This document shows, one piece after another, positions 1-8,250 of a DNA stretch of 64,000 bases; the first letter of the stretch is position 1; each line of letters starts with the position of its first letter. Origin of the DNA: Sphingomonas sp. S2M10 (GTDB lineage: Bacteria; Pseudomonadota; Alphaproteobacteria; Sphingomonadales; Sphingomonadaceae); NCBI RefSeq assembly GCF_012650175.1, contig NZ_JAAILI010000077.1:1-64000 (forward strand), given 5' to 3'. The notes under the pieces are model-generated. The model searched no databases and had not been told where the DNA came from. It saw nothing but the letters and a program-made list of their open reading frames with translations. A program made the translations under genes and the position numbers.

Positions 1-131
1 TGCGCGCTCCGCCCCGCCTCGCCGCTGCGCAACGCGACGAACAGCGCCACGCCGAGCGCGACGTGAATCGCCAGCGATCCGGCGAAGCCATAGCAGCGCG
101 AGGACAAGGAGGAGCGGGCGGCAAAGGTCAT
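1..131 (-). CDS. N-terminal fragment of a TonB-like single-span membrane protein (cut by window edge)
   Basis: The minus strand is open from an ATG at 131 (or 140) to the window edge, giving about 43 residues. The start is basic and serine-rich (MTFAARSSLSSRC) and is followed by one hydrophobic segment (GFAGSLAIHVALGVALFVAL). A histidine inside the transmembrane helix is typical of TonB/TolA-like N termini. It is divergent from the AraC gene at 281. Only the anchor is visible, so any single-pass protein remains possible. No convincing Shine-Dalgarno sequence separates the two candidate starts. Confidence 0.4.
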   Translation of the reverse strand, partial: MTFAARSSLSSRCYGFAGSLAIHVALGVALFVALRSGEAGRSA

Positions 132-280
132 CGGTGGCATCGCGATGCACCAGCGAAATGAAACTTCCGCGTCAGCTCCGTGACGCAGGCGCCTGCGCCG
201 TTTCGCGAAAAAGTTCCGGTCTGCGAAAATACCGTTTCGCGATTGCGCGCCGGATCCCTCTCGTAAGGCGGAGGGACGCA

Positions 281-1060
281 ATGAACGATCAAGCACTGGG
301 ACGGATGCGGGGCGTCGCGCCCTGTGCGTTGACGATCGGGGACCTGATCCTGCGATCGCCCGAGGATGCCGGCGCGCTGCCCGCGCGGCAGCCGATGCTG
401 CTCGTGCCGCTGAGCGGCGCGGCGGCGGGCACGCCGCTGCTCCATGTCGGCGCGCCCGCCACGCTGCCGCCCGCGACCGGCCTGATCGTCCAGTTCCGCA
501 CGCACCGCCTCAACGCCGAGGCGAGCCGCCTGCTCGGTGACGGGCGTCGGCTGGCGACCGTACTCGACCATGTCGTGCTCGCCGGCGACGATCGCCTGCT
601 CGAGCGCGCGGTCGAGGATCTGCTGTTCGGCAGCGCCCGGCATTGCGCGCTGGAAGCCGGCTTCTACCGCGCACTGGCGCAACGAATCGTTGCGCGCCAG
701 GATCGCGACAGCCTCGTGGTGCGCATGCGGGCGGTGAGCGAGGCGATCCGCCTCGTCCGCGCCGAGCACCGGCAGGCCTTCGACGTCGAACGGCTCGCAT
801 CGATGGTGGGGGTCACCGCGGACACGCTGCGCAAGGGCTTTCGCGCCTGCCTCGGCATGACGGTGGGCGCCTTCATCCAGTCCGTCCGCCTCGACTGGGC
901 ATTCGCCCGACTTTCCGACCTGCGCGAATGCCGCAGCATCGCCGAGCTGGCGGTCGCCGCGGGCTTCAGCGGCGGGCAGAATTTCTCGCGCCACTATGTC
1001 CGGCGTTTCGCCGAGACGCCGACCCAGACTCGTTTCCGGGCAGTACGCATGGCGAACTGA
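281..1060 (+). CDS. AraC-family transcriptional regulator
   Basis: The protein is 259 aa. The ATG at 281 is chosen because GGAGGG lies a few bases upstream; longer in-frame starts have none. The N-terminal ~150 residues are a variable sensor or dimerisation region. The C-terminal ~100 residues hold the two AraC helix-turn-helix units: the first around FDVERLASMVGVTADTLRKGF and the second around SIAELAVAAGFSGGQNFSRHY. The A-x-x-x-GF-S-x-x-x-F-S-R-x-Y pattern of the second unit is classic for the family. The gene lies 378 nt upstream of the TpsB-to-TpsA cluster on the same strand, so it is a plausible regulator of that cluster (inference). The effector is unknown. Confidence 0.85.
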   Translation: MNDQALGRMRGVAPCALTIGDLILRSPEDAGALPARQPMLLVPLSGAAAGTPLLHVGAPATLPPATGLIVQFRTHRLNAEASRLLGDGRRLATVLDHVVLAGDDRLLERAVEDLLFGSARHCALEAGFYRALAQRIVARQDRDSLVVRMRAVSEAIRLVRAEHRQAFDVERLASMVGVTADTLRKGFRACLGMTVGAFIQSVRLDWAFARLSDLRECRSIAELAVAAGFSGGQNFSRHYVRRFAETPTQTRFRAVRMAN

Positions 1061-1438
1061 TCCGGCAAGCTGCAGGGGATTGCCACGTTGTATGGCCCTT
1101 CGGCACCAAAAGGTGCCGGAGAGATTTGTCGTGCGTAATATAACCAAAGTCATGGCATCTTTGATGCTGCGTTGCGATTTTGCATCTATCAAATACCTGT
1201 CTCAGTTGCAAATATTCATTGTCACAAATTCGAAATGAGATCTGCAGAAATCCGGCAAAAGAGCTTTGGCTCTCTCATTTTGTACAATATCGCTATTGAT
1301 GGAAGGCCGCCCGCACTGCCAAAGGCGCGGCGTCGAAGGAGCGCTGCGGCGCAACGAAACCTAGGCGTAGCAACCAGGCCGCAGAGAAGCGGCACGCCCG
1401 ATCGCGGCAGGGGCCGTGGCGGGACGGGGGGATAGAGA
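1061..1438 (+). promoter_or_regulatory. Leader region of the two-partner-secretion cluster (no gene seen)
   Basis: This 378-nt gap has no convincing gene. Its middle part (about 1130-1300) is much more AT-rich than the surrounding DNA, as expected of a promoter. It contains the inverted repeat GAGC-TTTG-GCTC at 1261-1272, next to a possible -10 hexamer TACAAT at 1283-1288. No good -35 hexamer is placed correctly, so the promoter itself is not assigned. A second imperfect dyad (TTTGATGC ... GCATCtatCAAA) lies near 1160-1193. Either dyad could be a regulator-binding site. Confidence 0.35.
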
Positions 1439-3046
1439 ATGGGGTCAGTACCGGGGGCTCGAACCGCTTCGAGCCTGTCGATCATCGCCGTGCTGCTGGG
1501 CTGCGCCGCGCCGCGTGCGGCGGCGCAGGACGCTGCCGTGCAGGACGCGGCGCCCGCGCAAGCCGCGGCGCGGTTCGACATCCTTGCCTTCAGGGTCAAG
1601 GGTAACACGCTGCTGTCGGCCGACGCGGTCGAGCGCGCGATCTACCCGTTCACCGGCCCCGGCAAGACCGAGGCCGATGTCGAGGAAGCACGCGCCGCGC
1701 TGCAAAAGGCGTTCGAGAACGCCGGCTATGTCGCGGTGGCGGTGACGATCCCCGAACAGGCGGTGGCCGGCGGGGTACTGCTGCTCGAGGTCCAGCCCCA
1801 GCCGATCGGCAAGGTGGAAGTGACGGGCGACACACGGCATGCCGACAAGGTGCGCGCGCAGGCGCCGTCGCTCACCCCCGGCCAGACGCCCAACCTGCCG
1901 CAGTTCCAGCGCGACGTGATCGCGATGAACGGCAAGTCGACCCGCCGCGTCACGCCCGAGTTGCGCGCCGGCGTCGCGCCCGGCACGCTCGACGTGGTGC
2001 TGACGGTGGACGAAAGCTCGCCTTTCCACGCCTCGGCCGAACTCAACAATTTCAGCTCGGCGGCGACCAGCGACCTGCGCGCCGCCGCGACGATCCGCTA
2101 TGACGACATGTGGGGGCGGGGCGACAGCCTCTCGCTCTCCGCACAGACCGCGCCGAGGCGCAGCGACGATGCGCTGGTCTTCTCGGGGAACTACCTGCTG
2201 CGGCTGGGCACCGGCACCCAGTTGATGGTGTACGGCGTCCATTCGGACAGCGACATCGCGGTCGTCGGCGGCACCAGCGTGATCGGCAAGGGCGACGTCG
2301 TCGGCGTGCGGCTGATCCGCTCGCTCGGATCGGCCGAGGGCTTCTACCATTCGCTCACGCTGGGCTTCGACTGGAAGCATTTCCGCGAGGACGTAAAGCT
2401 CGGGTCGGACCGCGCGGCGACGCCGATCGAATATTATCCGGTGGTGGCGAGCTGGCGCGGTGACTGGCACGGCGACCATCACGATACCGACCTCACCTTC
2501 GGCACGACCTTCGGCTTTCGCGGGCTGGGCGACGGATGGGAACGGTTCGATGCCAAGCGCTACATGGCGCGGCCGAGCTTCCTCATCGCCAAGCTCGACG
2601 CGGGCCATACCCGCGACCTGTTCGGCGATTTCCAGCTCGCCGAACGGCTGACCGGCCAGTGGAGCGGCGACCCGCTGATCTCCAACGAGCAGTTCAGCCT
2701 GGGCGGCATGTCGTCGGTCCGCGGCTATTTCGAATCCGAGGCGCTGGGCGACTGGGGCGTGGCGAGCCAGACCGAGTTCCGCACGCCCAACCTGGCAAGC
2801 GTGATCGGCAAGCCGCTCGGCGAGCTGCGCTTCCGCGTCTTTTACGACGTCGGCATCGCCGGCATTCACAAAAGGCTGCCCGGCCAGTTCCGCTACTATC
2901 GCGCGATGAGCACCGGCATCGGGGCGAACATCCGCATCCTCAAGATCCTGGGCGGCGCCGTCGATGTCGGCACGCCGCTGATCACCACCTCCGAGAGCCG
3001 CTCGGGGGACATTTTCGCTCGCTTCCGCATCTGGGGGGAATTCTGA
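1439..3046 (+). CDS. TpsB-type outer-membrane transporter (ShlB/FhaC/HecB family)
   Basis: The protein is 535 aa, the usual length for two-partner-secretion transporters. It has a signal peptide (residues 1-29, ending ...RAAAQ). A POTRA domain follows at about 45-125 (FDILAFRVKGNTLLS..., with the hallmark VLLLEVQPQPIGKVEVTG). A second POTRA-like region lies at about 125-190, and a 16-strand-barrel-like region of alternating residues runs to a C-terminal aromatic (FARFRIWGEF). The family secretes one cognate TpsA protein across the outer membrane. Its partner is the giant exoprotein at 8251. The stop overlaps the next start by one base (TGATG), so the two are translationally coupled. A GGGGGGA tract lies upstream of the ATG. 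Confidence 0.9.
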   Translation: MGSVPGARTASSLSIIAVLLGCAAPRAAAQDAAVQDAAPAQAAARFDILAFRVKGNTLLSADAVERAIYPFTGPGKTEADVEEARAALQKAFENAGYVAVAVTIPEQAVAGGVLLLEVQPQPIGKVEVTGDTRHADKVRAQAPSLTPGQTPNLPQFQRDVIAMNGKSTRRVTPELRAGVAPGTLDVVLTVDESSPFHASAELNNFSSAATSDLRAAATIRYDDMWGRGDSLSLSAQTAPRRSDDALVFSGNYLLRLGTGTQLMVYGVHSDSDIAVVGGTSVIGKGDVVGVRLIRSLGSAEGFYHSLTLGFDWKHFREDVKLGSDRAATPIEYYPVVASWRGDWHGDHHDTDLTFGTTFGFRGLGDGWERFDAKRYMARPSFLIAKLDAGHTRDLFGDFQLAERLTGQWSGDPLISNEQFSLGGMSSVRGYFESEALGDWGVASQTEFRTPNLASVIGKPLGELRFRVFYDVGIAGIHKRLPGQFRYYRAMSTGIGANIRILKILGGAVDVGTPLITTSESRSGDIFARFRIWGEF

Positions 3047-4791
3047 TGATCCAATCGCCTCGTCTGAAGAGGGGCGTGGTCGCCGGCCTGGTCGCCGCGA
3101 TCACACTCACCGCCGCCTCGCCCGCCGCCGCCTGGTGGCAGACCGACTTCACCTATCGCACCAAGCTTGCCCTCAACCTGCAGGCCGCGGGCGTCACCGG
3201 TGAGATCGCGCGCGCGCCAGTGCTGGTGCGGCTGCACCAGGGCAATTTCAACTTCGCCGATGCCAAGCCCGACGGCTCGGATCTGCGCTTCGTCGCGGGT
3301 GACGATCGCACGCCGTTGAAGTTCCATGTCGAGAAATGGGACGCCAAGGCGCAGCAGGCGCTGATCTGGGTCGACGTCCAGTCGCTCCAGCCCGGCCAGC
3401 CCGCGGCGATCTACGCCTATTACGGCAACAAGAACGGTGCGGCGGGACAGGACGTTGCGGGTAGCTACGGCCCCGACTATCGCGCCGTCTATCATTTCAG
3501 CGACATTGGCGCGCCGCAGGACGCGACCGCCAACGGCGCGCACGCCCAGAGTGCCCAGACCCGCAACGCCGCCGGCCTGATCGGCGCCGACCTGGTGCTC
3601 GACGGCACGACGCCGCTGACGCTGCCGGCCGGCGCATTCGCGGCCGGGCCGGTCTCGGTCAGCTTCTGGGTGAAGCCCGGCCGCGACGGCACGCTGTTCA
3701 CGCTGCCCGGCGCGGTCAGCCTCGTCACCCAGGGCGGCGAGCTGGTGGTCGAGCAGGGTGCGGGCCGCTCGGCCGGGGCGGCGCTGCCGGCCGGCAGCTG
3801 GGCGCATGTCGCGCTGGTCAACGACGGCAAGAAGAGCCGCCTGTTCGTCAACGGCCAGCCGGCCGGCGAGGTCGACGGCGCGCTCGCGACCGCGGCCGGT
3901 CCGGCGCAGCTCGGCATCGGCTTCGCGGGCGAGATCGACGAACTGCGCGTCGCCGGCACCGCGCTGCCCCAGGCGGCGTTCCAGCTTGCCGCGGCCAGCG
4001 AAGGCCAGACCTCGAAGCTGGTGCTCGCCGAGACCGCCGAACAGGTCGAGACCGGCGGCGGCCATGGCTATCTCGGCATTCTGTTCGGCGCGCTGACGCT
4101 CGACGCCTGGATCGTCATCGGCCTGCTCGGCATCATGTTCGCGCTGGCGATGGGAACGCTCGTCTCCAAATATCTGCTGTTCAGCCGGATCGAGCGCGCC
4201 AACGACATCTTCCTTAACGCCTATCGCGGCCAGGCCCGCGGCGCCGGGGACCATGACGGGTTGCCGCGCATCGATCCGAGTGCCGGCGCCGATGCCTCGA
4301 CGCTCGGCCGGCTGTACATACTTGGCCGGCGTGAACTGGCGGACCGGCTCAGGGAAGGCCGCGAGACCGACAGCCGCCATGCGATCCGCGCCCAGTCGAT
4401 CGCGGCGATCCGTTCGGCGCTCGATGCCGAGCAGGTGCTGCTGGGCCAGAAGCTGCAGGAGCGGATGGGCCTGCTGACCAACGCGATCTCGGGCGGCCCC
4501 TTCATCGGGCTGGCGGGCACCGTGCTCGGCGTGATGATTACCTTCGCCAGCGTCGCGGCGGCGGGCGAGGTGAACATCAACGCGATCGCCCCCGGCATCG
4601 CGGCGGCGCTGCTCGCCACCGTGGCGGGCCTGATCGTCGCGATCCCGGCGATGTTCGGCTACAATGCGCTGCTGACGCGCTCGAAGAAGATCACCGCGCG
4701 CAACCAGATCTTCGCCGACGAACTGGAAAAGCGCATCGCGGAGACCTGGCAGGACAATCCCGCCCCCACCCACGCCGTCGCGGCGGAATAA
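3046..4791 (+). CDS. ExbB/TolQ-type proton-channel protein fused to periplasmic DUF2341 and LamG-like domains
   Basis: The protein is 581 aa, more than twice a normal ExbB. It starts at the ATG overlapping the tpsB stop. Order: signal peptide (1-25, ending SPAAA), then WWQTDFTYRTKLALNL..., a DUF2341 domain (about 26-130). Next is a LamG/concanavalin-like domain (about 170-320) with VSVSFWVKPGRDGTLF and SWAHVALVNDGKKSRLFVNGQ. A transmembrane helix follows at about 345-370. The MotA/TolQ/ExbB domain lies at about 470-550 (GPFIGLAGTVLGVMITF ... NAIAPGIAAALLATVAGLIVAIPAM). ExbB proteins form the proton channel that energises TonB. The extra domains would face the periplasm and could bind polysaccharide or the exoprotein (inference). 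Confidence 0.88.
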   Translation: MIQSPRLKRGVVAGLVAAITLTAASPAAAWWQTDFTYRTKLALNLQAAGVTGEIARAPVLVRLHQGNFNFADAKPDGSDLRFVAGDDRTPLKFHVEKWDAKAQQALIWVDVQSLQPGQPAAIYAYYGNKNGAAGQDVAGSYGPDYRAVYHFSDIGAPQDATANGAHAQSAQTRNAAGLIGADLVLDGTTPLTLPAGAFAAGPVSVSFWVKPGRDGTLFTLPGAVSLVTQGGELVVEQGAGRSAGAALPAGSWAHVALVNDGKKSRLFVNGQPAGEVDGALATAAGPAQLGIGFAGEIDELRVAGTALPQAAFQLAAASEGQTSKLVLAETAEQVETGGGHGYLGILFGALTLDAWIVIGLLGIMFALAMGTLVSKYLLFSRIERANDIFLNAYRGQARGAGDHDGLPRIDPSAGADASTLGRLYILGRRELADRLREGRETDSRHAIRAQSIAAIRSALDAEQVLLGQKLQERMGLLTNAISGGPFIGLAGTVLGVMITFASVAAAGEVNINAIAPGIAAALLATVAGLIVAIPAMFGYNALLTRSKKITARNQIFADELEKRIAETWQDNPAPTHAVAAE

Positions 4792-4804
4792 GGGGGCGCA
4801 GGCG

Positions 4805-5224
4805 ATGGCGATCCAGCTCGGCGACGAGGACAAGCCGTACAACGAAATCAACGTCACGCCGATGATCGACGTGATGCTAGTGCTCCTCATCATCTTCATC
4901 CTGCTCACCACCGCGGCGGTGCAGGGCATCAAGGTCGACCTGCCCAGCGCTTCGTCCGCGAAGCCGCTGGAGGCGCAGAAATCGCGGGTGATCGCGGTGG
5001 CCGACGACGGCACCGTCTCGATCGACGCGATCCCGGTGTCGATGAGCGAGCTCGAGGCGCAGCTGCGCGGCTCGATCGCCAGCACGCCGGACCTCGCGGT
5101 GATCCTGCGCGGCGACCGGGCGGTGCAGTATGACAAGGTGATGCAGGTGCTCGACCTGTGCTCCAAGGTCGGCGTGCCGAGCCTGGGCATGGCCTCGACC
5201 CGCCCGCCCGGCGGAGGCCAGTAA
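4805..5224 (+). CDS. ExbD/TolR family protein
   Basis: The protein is 139 aa, typical for ExbD/TolR. It has a short cytoplasmic N terminus with the family signature INVTPMIDVMLVLLIIFILLTT. That segment is one transmembrane helix carrying the conserved aspartate used in proton transfer (D in PMIDVML). A small periplasmic domain follows, with DLAVILRGDRAVQYDKVMQVLDLCSKVGV. The gene lies 13 nt after the ExbB-fusion gene, and its stop overlaps the next start (TAATG). It would be the ExbD partner of the fused ExbB at 3046 and is separate from the two ExbD proteins at 55707 and 56213. Confidence 0.92.
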   Translation: MAIQLGDEDKPYNEINVTPMIDVMLVLLIIFILLTTAAVQGIKVDLPSASSAKPLEAQKSRVIAVADDGTVSIDAIPVSMSELEAQLRGSIASTPDLAVILRGDRAVQYDKVMQVLDLCSKVGVPSLGMASTRPPGGGQ

Positions 5225-5937
5225 TGTCGGCGCTCGCCCTGAACGGCGGCGGCGCCGGCGGGCCCGGGCGCGGTGGCCCCGCGATCACGCTCGGGCGGGT
5301 GCTGGCGGTCGGCGCGGTGGCGCTGGTCGGGTTCGTGCTCTGGTCGCTGATCAGCGCCCAGATCGTGACCAAGCGGCCCAACGAGATGAAGACGACGCAG
5401 GTCGTCCTCCCACCGCCGCCGCCCCCGCCGCCGCCCGAACCCAAGCCGCAGGAAAAGCCGCCCGAGCCGACCGACGCGCCGCCGATCGAGCAGCCGCAGG
5501 ACACGCCGCCGCCGTCGACTCCGCAGCCGCAACAGGCATCGCAGCCGAGCCCCGGCGACAATGCGCTCACCGCGCGCGAAGGGGCGGGGCCGAGCAATTA
5601 CGGCCTCGCCGCGGGCGACGGCAGCGGCGGCCGTATCGGCGGCCGTCCGGGCGGGGCCGGGGGCGACGGGTTCGTCGCCTATGCCAGCGTCGCCCGCGTC
5701 TGCGTACAGACCGCGCTCCAGGCGGATCGCGAGCTGTCGCGCGCCCGCTACACCGCGCAGCTCAGCGTGCGGATGGCGGAGGACGGCCGGATCGCCGCGG
5801 TGGTGCTGCCGGGCGGCGGCGACGCCAAGCGCGAGGCCCGCGTCCGCGACGTGCTGGTCGGCACCCAATGCGCGCAGAAGCCGCCCGCCGGGCTGCCCCT
5901 GATGCGCCTCTCGATCGCAACCCGGCCGGCGACCTGA
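5224..5937 (+). CDS. TonB-like energy transducer of the secretion cluster
   Basis: The protein is 237 aa. The ATG at 5224 overlaps the exbD-like stop by one base. It has a short cytoplasmic Gly-rich start, one transmembrane helix (about 22-42, VLAVGAVALVGFVLWSLISA) and a long proline-rich periplasmic spacer (PPPPPPPPPEPKPQEKPPEP onward, about 60-120). A Gly-rich stretch precedes a C-terminal domain of about 80 residues. That domain has the TonB_C-like pattern LSVRMAEDGRIAAVVLPGGG. The C-terminal domain has an unusual cysteine pair (about C160 and C218), perhaps a disulfide. By analogy with TonB it would span the periplasm and contact an outer-membrane partner, here most likely TpsB or the porin (inference). 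Confidence 0.8.
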   Translation: MSALALNGGGAGGPGRGGPAITLGRVLAVGAVALVGFVLWSLISAQIVTKRPNEMKTTQVVLPPPPPPPPPEPKPQEKPPEPTDAPPIEQPQDTPPPSTPQPQQASQPSPGDNALTAREGAGPSNYGLAAGDGSGGRIGGRPGGAGGDGFVAYASVARVCVQTALQADRELSRARYTAQLSVRMAEDGRIAAVVLPGGGDAKREARVRDVLVGTQCAQKPPAGLPLMRLSIATRPAT

Positions 5938-5986
5938 TCCCGGGACCGCCGCTCCCTTCTCGCGACCCCATTCCAAGGAAGAAACG

Positions 5987-7834
5987 ATGCACGCCCTGTT
6001 CTCCTCCAAGCGCCGCCTGCACGCCGCGCTGCTCGCCTGCGCCGCCGGCGGCACGCTGCTCGCCTCGCCCGTCCTCGCGCAGGAGGCCGGCACCCGCCGC
6101 GTCGACGGCGAGAAGATCCTCGAGCTGCTCGTCAAGCGCGGCGTGATCAGCCGCGAAGACGCCGACGGCATCCTCGCCCAGGCCGAGGTGGTGACGCCCG
6201 CGCCGGCGCCGTTGCAGCAGGCCCAGGCGCCGATCCAGGGCGGCATCGCCGCCGACGGCTCGCAGGTGGTGCCCTATGTCCCCCAGGTGGTGCGCGACCA
6301 GATCACCGAGCAGGTCAAGCGCCAACTCGCCAGCCAGGCGCAGGCCGAAGGCTGGGCGAAGCCCGGCGAGACGCCCGAATGGACCCGCCGCGTATCGCTC
6401 TACGGCGATGTCCGCGCGCGGTTCGAGCGGCGCTTCTTCGACAAGGGCAATGCGGACTCGTTCCCCAACTATGCCGCGATCAACGAAGGCCAGCCGCAGA
6501 ACATCAACGATCGCACCGCGGGCTATGTGCCGCCGGCCTTCCTCAACACGCTGGCGAACCGAAATCGCGGCCAGCTGCGCGCCCGGCTGGGCGTGAAGGC
6601 CAATATCGACAGCTGGATCTCTGCCAATGTCCGCCTCGCCACCGGCAATGATCGCAACCCGGTCTCGACCAACCAGACGCTCGGCGCGTTCGGCGGCGGC
6701 GGCTATCAGGTGTGGCTCGACCGCGCCTCGGTGCGGCTGACCCCGCTCAAGGACGTGAACGTCGATTTTGGTCGCTTCGGCAATCCGTTCTTCACCACCG
6801 ACCTGATGTTCGACCTCGACATGGGCTTCGACGGCGTCGCGGTCTCGGCGCGCCAGCCGGTGACGCGCGGTGTCGCCTTCTTCGGCTCGGCCGGCGCCTT
6901 CCCGGTGTTCAATACCGATCTCAACTTCGGCTCGCGCAACGCGCCTACCGCCGATGTCGACGGGGCGAACAGCTATCCGGGCGTGCGTGGGCCGTACAAG
7001 AGCCAGGACAAATATCTGTTCGCGGCGCAGGCCGGTGCCGAGCTCGATCTCGGCGATCGCTGGAAGGTCCGCCTCGCCGGGGCCTATTTCCACTACGACA
7101 ACGTCCAGGGCAAGCTGTCCGCCCCCTGCCAATATTACGAGCTGACCTGCTCGACCGACGCGACGCGGCCCGCCTTCCAGCAGCTGGGCAACACGCTGTT
7201 CCCGATCCGCGACGTGATTGCCAATCCGCTCGATCCGGTGGGCAGCCCCGAGAACCAGTATTTCGGGCTCGCCTCCAAGTTCCGCGTGCTCAACGTCCAT
7301 GGCGCGGTCGACTACAACCCGTCGTCGCGCTTCGGCATGCGGCTCGAAGGCGATTTCGTGAAGAATCTGGGCTGGGATCGCAACCTGCTGCGCGGCACCT
7401 TCGACGCCACGACCGGCTGGACCGGCCGGGCGATCAACAATCTGGGCGCGGACACGCGGATCGCCGATCCGGCGAATGCCAATGGCACGATCCTGGTGCC
7501 GGGCGCCTATGAAGGCGGCAATATCGGCTGGCAAGCGCGCCTGACGGTGGGGTCGGCGCTGGGCCTCAACACCGATGGCGACGGCGCGATCGAGCGCGGC
7601 GGCTGGAACCTGATGCTCGCCTATCGCCACCTCGAAAGCGACGCGGTGATCGACGCCTTCGCCGACAGCGATTTCGGCCTGGGCGGCACCAACGCCAAGG
7701 GCTGGTACCTCAACGCCAATTACGCGATCGGTCGCAACACGATGTTCGGCGCCCGCTGGATCTCGTCGAACGAGATCGCCGGCCCGCCGCTCGCCGTCGA
7801 CCGGCTGTTCGTCGACCTGCTGGCGCGGTTCTGA
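5987..7834 (+). CDS. Putative porin of the secretion cluster
   Basis: The protein is 615 aa with the strong ribosome-binding site AAGGAAG just upstream of the ATG. A signal peptide ends at about residue 32 (SPVLAQ). A short helical part follows (VDGEKILELLVKRGVISREDADGIL), a motif also seen at the N terminus of other proteobacterial putative-porin proteins. The rest is beta-barrel-like, with repeated aromatic girdle residues and a C terminus ending in F (VDRLFVDLLARF), as outer-membrane barrels do. It could supply another pore or assist surface display. Its location between the TonB-like gene and tpsA is the main clue to its role. Confidence 0.8.
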   Translation: MHALFSSKRRLHAALLACAAGGTLLASPVLAQEAGTRRVDGEKILELLVKRGVISREDADGILAQAEVVTPAPAPLQQAQAPIQGGIAADGSQVVPYVPQVVRDQITEQVKRQLASQAQAEGWAKPGETPEWTRRVSLYGDVRARFERRFFDKGNADSFPNYAAINEGQPQNINDRTAGYVPPAFLNTLANRNRGQLRARLGVKANIDSWISANVRLATGNDRNPVSTNQTLGAFGGGGYQVWLDRASVRLTPLKDVNVDFGRFGNPFFTTDLMFDLDMGFDGVAVSARQPVTRGVAFFGSAGAFPVFNTDLNFGSRNAPTADVDGANSYPGVRGPYKSQDKYLFAAQAGAELDLGDRWKVRLAGAYFHYDNVQGKLSAPCQYYELTCSTDATRPAFQQLGNTLFPIRDVIANPLDPVGSPENQYFGLASKFRVLNVHGAVDYNPSSRFGMRLEGDFVKNLGWDRNLLRGTFDATTGWTGRAINNLGADTRIADPANANGTILVPGAYEGGNIGWQARLTVGSALGLNTDGDGAIERGGWNLMLAYRHLESDAVIDAFADSDFGLGGTNAKGWYLNANYAIGRNTMFGARWISSNEIAGPPLAVDRLFVDLLARF

Positions 7835-7838
7835 GCCG

Positions 7839-8189
7839 ATGGCCCGCCCGCTGCGTCTCGTCCTCGTTTCCATCGCGCTGACCGGCGCGGCGGCGGGGCA
7901 GGCGCAGCAGGCGGGCGGCCGGATCGGCGGCACGCCGCCGCCGGCGCCGTGCGTGGTGGTCGACATCGCGGGCACGCGGGTCGGCCATCTCGATTGCGCC
8001 ACTCAGGCGCTCGAAGCGGCGGCACGCGCGGCGCAGGCACGCGCGCGGCAGGCGATCGTCACGCCGGTGCTCGATGCCGGCTCGCCCGATGTCCGCACCG
8101 GCATCGCCAGCCAGAGCGCGACGCGCCAGCGGATGGGCAATGCCTTCGGCGTCTCGGTGCACGCGCAGCGCCCGGCGCGCCGACCATGA
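7839..8189 (+). CDS. Small secreted protein of unknown function
   Basis: The protein is 116 aa and starts 4 nt after the porin stop, so it is almost certainly in the same transcript. A signal peptide covers residues 1-22 (LVLVSIALTGAAAGQAQQ). A short Gly/Pro-rich segment follows, then a region with two cysteines (PAPCVVVDIAGTRVGHLDCATQAL) that may pair. The rest is an Ala/Arg/Gln-rich helix. I do not recognise the family. Its place directly before the exoprotein suggests a periplasmic accessory role in export (inference). Confidence 0.6.
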   Translation: MARPLRLVLVSIALTGAAAGQAQQAGGRIGGTPPPAPCVVVDIAGTRVGHLDCATQALEAAARAAQARARQAIVTPVLDAGSPDVRTGIASQSATRQRMGNAFGVSVHAQRPARRP

Positions 8190-8250
8190 TTTTGAAATGC
8201 AACGCATCCAGCGCGGCCGCTCGCGGCAGCCGCCTCCCGGAGAACCCCCG

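Noticed and set aside
1197..1227. Possible Pho box upstream of tpsB (CTGTCTC ... TTGTCAC)
   Set aside because: The two good heptamers are 22 bp apart and the middle one (GCAAATA) does not match.
2896..6246. 1116-codon open frame on the minus strand opposite the ExbB/ExbD/TonB-like genes
   Set aside because: It is antisense to four well-supported genes, and its composition is typical of GC-rich shadow frames.
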